Program-made: the position numbers and the translations under genes
The notes under the pieces: model-generated
The model's input: the letters and a program-made list of their open reading frames with translations, nothing else
What the model was told of the DNA's origin: nothing
Database searches by the model: none
Shown: piece after piece, positions 6,637-10,205 of the stretch
Numbering within the stretch: the stretch's first letter is position 1
Layout of the letters: every line of letters starts with the position of its first letter
Assembly (NCBI GenBank): GCA_036645575.1
Contig: JAVXNW010000092.1
Span: forward strand, 1 to 10,205
Reading direction: 5' to 3'
Source: JAVXNW01 sp036645575
Lineage (GTDB): Bacteria; Bacillota; Clostridia; Christensenellales; Aristaeellaceae
Length of the DNA: 10,205 nucleotides

Positions 6637-7452
6637 GTGAAAGAATCGAAAAACCCGGGCAAGTGGGTGCTGATCGGCCTGTGCGCGGCGTTCATCCTGC
6701 TGTTTCTGCTGCTTCCGCTGGTGTTCGTGCTGGTGCAGGCGTTCAAGGACGGCCTTGCGCACTACCTGGCCAACATTTCGGACCCCTATGCGATCAAGGC
6801 GCTTGGGCTGACGCTCAAGACCACGGCGGTCGCGGTGGCGGTGAATACGGTATTCGGGCTTGCGGCCGCATGGACGGTGACCAAGTTCTCATTTCGCGGG
6901 AAAAAGGTGCTGACCACCTTCATCGACCTGCCGCTGTCGATCTCGCCGGTCATCGCGGGGCTCATCTACATCCTGACGTTTGGCCGATCCAGTCCGATCT
7001 ACGGATTTTTGATGGCGCACGACATGGCGATCGTGTACGCGGTGCCGGGCGTCATGCTGGCGACCATCTTCACGACGCTGCCGTACATCTCGCGCGAGCT
7101 GATCCCGGTGCTCTCGCAGCAGGGCACGGCCGAGGAGGAGGCGGCGGCGCTGATGGGCGCGAGCGGCTTCACCATCTTCCGCCGGATCACCTTCCCCCAC
7201 ATCAAGTGGCCGCTGCTCTACGGGGTGGTGCTGTGCTCCGCGCGCGCAATGGGCGAGTTCGGCGCGGTGTCCATCCTGTCGGGTCATCTGCGCGGAAAGA
7301 CCAACACGCTGCCGCTGCACATCGAAATTCTGTACAACGAATTTCACTATTCCGAGGCGTTTGCCGTATCGTCCCTGCTCGTGTTTCTGGCGGTGATCAT
7401 CCTGATCCTGCGCAGCGTGATCGAGTACAAGGGCAAGAAGAAGGAGACCTAA
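6637..7452 (+). CDS. cysW: Sulfate ABC transporter permease CysW
   Basis: The 271-aa inner-membrane permease is the partner of CysT. It has an N-terminal membrane helix (about 10-35), further hydrophobic segments near 60-82, 94-114, 130-150, 192-214 and 243-260, and the EAA loop at about 167-186 (EEAAALMGASGFTIFRRITF). Downstream, ARAMGEFGAVSILSGHLRGKT (split across 202-222) is typical of CysW. The start is GTG with a G-rich AGGGGGG site just upstream. cysA follows after only 3 nt, so the four genes form one tight operon. Confidence 0.93.
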   Translation: MKESKNPGKWVLIGLCAAFILLFLLLPLVFVLVQAFKDGLAHYLANISDPYAIKALGLTLKTTAVAVAVNTVFGLAAAWTVTKFSFRGKKVLTTFIDLPLSISPVIAGLIYILTFGRSSPIYGFLMAHDMAIVYAVPGVMLATIFTTLPYISRELIPVLSQQGTAEEEAAALMGASGFTIFRRITFPHIKWPLLYGVVLCSARAMGEFGAVSILSGHLRGKTNTLPLHIEILYNEFHYSEAFAVSSLLVFLAVIILILRSVIEYKGKKKET

Positions 7453-7455
7453 CGC

Positions 7456-8520
7456 ATGTATGTAGAACTTCAATCGATCAGCAAGTCCTTTGGCGACTTT
7501 CGCGCGCTAAACGACATCTCCTTTGGCGTTCAAAAGGGCAAGCTCGTCGCGCTGCTCGGCCCAAGCGGCAGCGGAAAGACGACGATCCTGCGCATCATCG
7601 CGGGGCTTGAAGCGCCCGACGCCGGTCAAATCGTGCTGGATGGGCGCGTGGTCAACGACATTGCCGCAAGCGAGCGCGGGATCGGGTTCGTGTTCCAGAA
7701 TTACGCGCTGTTTCGGTACATGACGGTCGCGGAGAACATCGCCTTTGGCCTCAAGGTGCAGAAAAAAAGCAAGCGCGAGATCGCGCAGCGGGTGAATGAA
7801 TTGCTTGAGCTGACCGGGCTTTCCGGCATGGAAAAGCGCTACCCCAACCAGCTGTCGGGCGGGCAGCGCCAGCGCGTGGCGTTTGCGCGCGCGCTCGCGC
7901 CCAAACCGCAGTTGCTGCTGCTGGACGAGCCGTTTGCCGCAATCGACGCCAAGGTGCGCAAGGAATTGCGCGCGTGGCTCAAGCAGATGATCGAAAAGGT
8001 GGGCATCACATCGATCTTCGTGACGCACGATCAGGACGAGGCGGTCGAGGTATCGGATGAAATCATCATCACCAACGGCGGCAAGATCGAGCAGATGGGC
8101 GCGCCGGTCGAGATCTACAAGCGCCCGCGCGGCCCGTTCGTCGCGCAGTTCATCGGAAGCTCCACGGTGGTCGCGCACTACGAGCGGCTGATCGGCTTTG
8201 ACAAGGTGCCCGGCGTCGACCAGGCCGTCGTCCGGCCGGAATTTGTCGAGGCGTTTAAAAGCGACAACCAGAAGTTCCGCGACGTCATGGACGTGTGCGA
8301 GCAGGGCACGATCAGGGAGATGGCCTTTCGCGGGAGCTACCTCGAGCTGAAGCTGGACGTAAACGGCATGACGCTCATCACCAACCGCTCGCTCGAGCGC
8401 CGCCCGGTCGCGGTCGGCGAAAAGATGTGCGTGCTGGTCTATCGCCTGTACGTGTTTGACGAAGACCGCACGTATCTGCTGAAGAACAAGGCGCTGATCG
8501 GGCGAAACGTCGGGGAATAG
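7456..8520 (+). CDS. cysA: Sulfate/thiosulfate ABC transporter ATPase CysA
   Basis: The 354-aa ATPase powers sulfate import. All catalytic elements are present: Walker A GPSGSGKTT (35-43), Q-loop Q81, ABC signature LSGGQ (133-137), Walker B LLLLD (153-157) with catalytic E158, and the H-loop His191 in THDQDEA. The C-terminal region (about 240-354) is the regulatory TOBE-like extension of CysA/MalK-type subunits. AAGGAG lies about 9 nt upstream. It is the last gene of the operon; transcription probably ends at the hairpin at 8589-8643. No sulfate-activation or reduction gene (ATP sulfurylase, APS reductase) follows in the window. Confidence 0.95.
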   Translation: MYVELQSISKSFGDFRALNDISFGVQKGKLVALLGPSGSGKTTILRIIAGLEAPDAGQIVLDGRVVNDIAASERGIGFVFQNYALFRYMTVAENIAFGLKVQKKSKREIAQRVNELLELTGLSGMEKRYPNQLSGGQRQRVAFARALAPKPQLLLLDEPFAAIDAKVRKELRAWLKQMIEKVGITSIFVTHDQDEAVEVSDEIIITNGGKIEQMGAPVEIYKRPRGPFVAQFIGSSTVVAHYERLIGFDKVPGVDQAVVRPEFVEAFKSDNQKFRDVMDVCEQGTIREMAFRGSYLELKLDVNGMTLITNRSLERRPVAVGEKMCVLVYRLYVFDEDRTYLLKNKALIGRNVGE

Positions 8521-8543
8521 CCGCCACGCGCGCTGCCGATTTG

Positions 8544-8576
8544 GGCTTGGGCGCGCCCCTTTCCGCCGCCCGAGCC
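8544..8576. other. Hairpin in the 3' untranslated region of cysA
   Basis: GGCTTGGGCG (8544-8553) pairs with CGCCCGAGCC (8567-8576), a 10-bp stem with one G-U pair and a 13-nt loop. No U-tract follows, so it is not a stand-alone intrinsic terminator. It may protect the 3' end of the mRNA or be chance in GC-rich sequence. Confidence 0.4.
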
Positions 8577-8588
8577 GCCCTGTCCAAC

Positions 8589-8643
8589 AAAAAACCAAGG
8601 GGCTATCGCAGTTTTCTTGTCGCTGCAACAGCCCCTTGGTTTT
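8589..8643. terminator. Bidirectional terminator between cysA and the DUF1292 gene
   Basis: AAAACCAAGGGGCT (8591-8604) and AGCCCCTTGGTTTT (8630-8643) are perfect 14-nt inverted arms. The 25-nt loop can form a small inner GCAG/CTGC stem. A-tract on the left (8589-8594) and T-tract on the right make it work in both directions; the minus-strand U-tract (six) is longer than the plus-strand one (four). It serves the two convergent genes. Confidence 0.9.
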
Positions 8644-8705
8644 GTATAGGGGGAAACTTGGATGGGCGATGTACGAATGCCGCGCGTGACCGCGCCGGAT
8701 TTGTG

Positions 8706-9071
8706 TTACTCGTCCTTCGGGTCTTCGGCGGCTTCGACTTCGTCTTCCTCGTCCTCTTCGTCGTCCTCGTCGTCTTCGCCCTCGTACAGATCGTTCTGTA
8801 CAAAGTCAATCAGCTTCTCGAGCAGTTCTTCTTCGACCGGGATAAACTCTTCCTGATCGTCGCCAACCGGCGCTACGCGCATAATGTACGCTTCCTGCTG
8901 CTCGTCGTCGCAACAAGTGCAATCCTCGTGCTCACAGGTGCAGCCTTCCTCGTCATATTCAACCAGGATTGCGTACTCCTGACCTTCATAAAAGAAGTAG
9001 TCAAGCACCTCCATGGTCAGTTCGTTTCCCTCGTCGTCCACGATGACAATCAGATCCTGTTCTTCATCCAT
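8706..9071 (-). CDS. DUF1292 protein with a Cys/His cluster and acidic tail
   Basis: The 121-aa acidic protein has a DUF1292-type core (about 6-40: IVIVDDEGNELTMEVLDYF, then QEYAILVEY). DUF1292 (YrzB-like) proteins are widespread in Bacillota and uncharacterised. Two features stand out. A cluster C44xC46xH48xxC51xC53C54 sits in a loop within the domain and looks able to bind a metal. The tail (97-121) is almost entirely Glu and Asp. I chose ATG 9071 because GGAAGGGAG lies about 10 nt upstream and because the promoter at 9124-9152 overlaps any longer reading from the TTG at 9152. A second in-frame ATG at 9098 has no ribosome binding site. The gene converges on cysA and shares the bidirectional terminator. 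Confidence 0.85.
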   Translation of the reverse strand: MDEEQDLIVIVDDEGNELTMEVLDYFFYEGQEYAILVEYDEEGCTCEHEDCTCCDDEQQEAYIMRVAPVGDDQEEFIPVEEELLEKLIDFVQNDLYEGEDDEDDEEDEEDEVEAAEDPKDE

Positions 9072-9123
9072 GGAAAAATCGCTCCCTTCCTGCGACATCT
9101 TTGCAGACACCGTCCGCGTCCAT

Positions 9124-9152
9124 ATTATACCCAACCACCGGGCAAAAAGCAA
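9124..9152 (-). promoter_or_regulatory. Promoter of the DUF1292 gene
   Basis: On the minus strand TTGCTT (9152-9147), a 17-nt spacer and a perfect TATAAT (9129-9124) form the promoter. Predicted start is near 9117, leaving a leader of about 45 nt with the ribosome binding site. This makes the DUF1292 gene at least partly independent of the upstream DUF896 gene. Confidence 0.75.
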
Positions 9153-9208
9153 CTATATTTGAAAAATAACGATGGACGAGCGGGCGCAAATGGGGTAGAA
9201 TAGGGCAA

Positions 9209-9454
9209 TCACTTGTCCTTGGGCGCGCGCTCGATGGCCACCTTGAGGTTTTCCTTGGGCGCGTCCTTGAGCGGTATGCGAACGCCGCCCTCGTATTCGA
9301 CGACCGTGTTGTCAAGCGTGCTCTTGAAGCTCTTGCGGAAGTCCGCCAGATAGGCCGCGCGAAGCACGGCGCGCTCCTCGGCCTCTTCGGGCGTGATCGA
9401 GCCGTCCTTGGCGCGCTTGGCCAGTTCGTTTATGCGCTTTATGCGTTCCTCCAT
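9209..9454 (-). CDS. DUF896 (YnzC-like) small protein
   Basis: The 81-aa protein carries the DUF896 helical hairpin at 1-47 (RIKRINELAKRAKDGSITPEE, then ERAVLRAAYLADFRKSFKS), typical of YnzC-like proteins of Bacillota; in Bacillus subtilis a member is encoded with the SOS gene yneA. The molecular role is unknown. The C-terminal half (48-81, VVEYEGGVRIPLKDAPKEN...) differs from the usual charged tail of YnzC. AAGGAGG lies 8 nt upstream of ATG 9454, and longer readings to 9715 cross the divergent GNAT gene. No terminator is visible in the 54 nt between its stop and the DUF1292 promoter, so read-through into DUF1292 is likely. Confidence 0.85.
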   Translation of the reverse strand: MEERIKRINELAKRAKDGSITPEEAEERAVLRAAYLADFRKSFKSTLDNTVVEYEGGVRIPLKDAPKENLKVAIERAPKDK

Positions 9455-9468
9455 GATGGTGCCCTCCT

Positions 9469-9474
9469 TATAAT
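9469..9474 (+). promoter_or_regulatory. Probable -10 box of the second GNAT gene
   Basis: A perfect TATAAT lies 19 nt before the GNAT start codon; a transcript from about 9481 would carry AGGAAAG as ribosome binding site. No good -35 is present at 16-18 nt spacing and there is no extended -10, so the call is tentative. It lies beside the DUF896 ribosome binding site in a 39-nt divergent gap. Confidence 0.4.
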
Positions 9475-9493
9475 CAATCTCATAGGAAAGAAG

Positions 9494-9943
9494 ATGTTCA
9501 GCATGATTCGCGGAAATTATCTGACCTCGATGGATGACATTGCGCGGGTGTTGGCCGTGCGCAAGCAGGTATTTGACCTTGGGGAAGACGCGTCGGACGC
9601 CATGGCGTTTTACGCGCTTGCCTATAGCGCAGATGGACAGCCCGCCGGGGCCGGGCGGTTGTGCCTTGAGGACGACCATTTCACGATCGATCTGGTGGGC
9701 GTGATCGCGCAGCACCGGCTAAGCGGGCTTGGCGACCTCATCATGCGCATGCTGCTCCAGCGCGCGCTGGACTTAAACGCGCCGGACATCCGCCTGACCG
9801 CGCCCGCGCCGCTTGGCGCGTTCTTCGCCCGCTACGGCTTTCGCGCGTCCGATAGCGCCCGTGACGGCGCGACCGCCATGCTGGCCACCCCCGCGTCAAT
9901 CGATGCCGCCGGCGGCTGCTCCGGCCACTGCGGCAAGGCGTAA
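9494..9943 (+). CDS. Small GNAT family acetyltransferase with a Cys/His tail
   Basis: The 149-aa protein shows a compact GNAT fold: an N-terminal strand and helix (5-30, IRGNYLTSMDDIARVLAVRKQVF), the central strands (AGAGRLCLEDDHFTIDLVGV), the acetyl-CoA loop and helix (about 69-87, GVIAQHRLSGLGDLIMRML) and the late SFYxxxGF-like segment (APLGAFFARYGFR, 105-117). The acceptor substrate is unknown. The tail ends GGCSGHCGKA, with C142, H145 and C146, which is not part of the GNAT fold and could bind a metal or be redox-active. AGGAAAG lies about 6 nt upstream of the start. It is divergent from DUF896 with a 39-nt gap and followed by a hairpin. Confidence 0.8.
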   Translation: MFSMIRGNYLTSMDDIARVLAVRKQVFDLGEDASDAMAFYALAYSADGQPAGAGRLCLEDDHFTIDLVGVIAQHRLSGLGDLIMRMLLQRALDLNAPDIRLTAPAPLGAFFARYGFRASDSARDGATAMLATPASIDAAGGCSGHCGKA

Positions 9944-9945
9944 AG

Positions 9946-9962
9946 GCCGCACGGGGTGCGGC
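9946..9962 (+). terminator. Possible weak terminator after the second GNAT gene
   Basis: GCCGCAC and GTGCGGC pair around a 3-nt loop, starting 3 nt after the stop codon. The following TGTTCTTCC is pyrimidine-rich but not a true U-tract, so termination may be weak. Confidence 0.5.
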
Positions 9963-10017
9963 TGTTCTTCCGCAACGCCGAACCTCCCTCCCCGCGTGAG
10001 CAAGGATGTCGTCAAGG

Positions 10018-10084
10018 CAGCACGGCACTGCGGTGTCGTGCTGACGCTCACGCGGTGATTAAACGCGAAAGGTGGGCTGCTCGC
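10018..10084. repeat. Structured intergenic repeat, truncated copy B
   Basis: This 67-bp unit is identical base for base to the first 67 bp of copy C, which follows directly. It contains the complete first hairpin and the TCAC/GTGA hairpin but only the 5' arm and loop of the third. The exact identity points to a recent tandem duplication or slippage event. Confidence 0.85.
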
Positions 10085-10203
10085 CAGCACGGCACTGCGG
10101 TGTCGTGCTGACGCTCACGCGGTGATTAAACGCGAAAGGTGGGCTGCTCGCCCCCTTTCACACTATCCCCTCGAGCTGTACGCCCTTGCTGTGGTGTCCT
10201 CGC
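10085..10203. repeat. Structured intergenic repeat, copy C
   Basis: This copy aligns without gaps to 19-137 with 18 differences in 119 positions. The third hairpin (GAAAGG-T-GGGC against GCCCCCTTTC) keeps 10 base pairs although two G-C pairs of copy A are A-T here. The segment CCCCTCGAGCTGTACGCCC is identical in A and C. The copy may continue past the window end. Confidence 0.8.
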
Positions 10204-10205
10204 CT

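Noticed and set aside
8662..8856. Serine-rich open frame on the plus strand
   Set aside because: The serine run is the complement of the Glu/Asp codon run of the DUF1292 tail; there is no start signal.
9458..9481. Minus-strand -10 (TATAAG) for the DUF896 gene
   Set aside because: It directly abuts the ribosome binding site, so a transcript from it would start after the AGGAGG; no convincing -35 is present.
10018..10203. CRISPR array
   Set aside because: The tandem 67-bp units are contiguous without spacers, only two are present, and no cas gene is nearby.
1..10205. Composite transposon bounded by the edge repeats
   Set aside because: The repeats are in direct orientation and intergenic, no transposase or integrase is present, and no target-site duplications are visible.

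Overview
The window comes from a GC-rich chromosome (roughly 60% G+C by eye) with Gram-positive style signals: strong Shine-Dalgarno sites, TTGACA/TATAAT-type promoters with 17-nt spacers, one TTG and one GTG start, and hairpin-plus-U-tract terminators. A rubredoxin-first (reverse) rubrerythrin, formate-tetrahydrofolate ligase, and DUF1292 and DUF896 proteins together point to an anaerobic, GC-rich member of the Clostridia (Bacillota). That placement is inference from gene content, not a database match.

Layout, left to right. (1) 1-227 is non-coding and holds one copy (19-137) of a structured repeat that recurs at the right edge. (2) A reverse rubrerythrin gene (minus, 274-813) with its own terminator diverges from a two-gene plus-strand unit: a 95-aa protein of unknown function (977-1264) behind an almost ideal promoter, then a RimJ/RimL-like GNAT acetyltransferase (1294-1830). 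(3) That GNAT gene converges, with one base between stop codons, on fhs (minus, 1832-3496), whose promoter -10 box overlaps the stop codon of the next gene. (4) A LacI-family regulator (minus, 3554-4555, TTG start) is divergent from a complete sulfate ABC importer operon, binding lipoprotein-cysT-cysW-cysA (plus, 4722-8520). The 166-bp divergent region contains two overlapping promoters bracketed by two near-identical operator-like sites. (5) A bidirectional terminator (8589-8643) separates cysA from a converging DUF1292 gene (8706-9071, minus), preceded by a DUF896 gene (9209-9454, minus). (6) A small GNAT protein with a Cys/His tail (9494-9943, plus) is divergent from DUF896. (7) 9944-10205 is non-coding and holds a truncated copy and a longer copy of the edge repeat in tandem.

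How the parts work together: the LacI-family protein very probably controls the importer and itself through the paired operators, an unusual pairing because sulfate importers are normally under sulfur-responsive regulators. The other genes are housekeeping or stress functions of anaerobes: peroxide removal, one-carbon metabolism and acetyltransfer.

The least explained element is the repeat at both edges. It forms several hairpins, one of which keeps its pairing through two compensatory base-pair changes between copies. It is a candidate undescribed dispersed structured DNA or RNA element.
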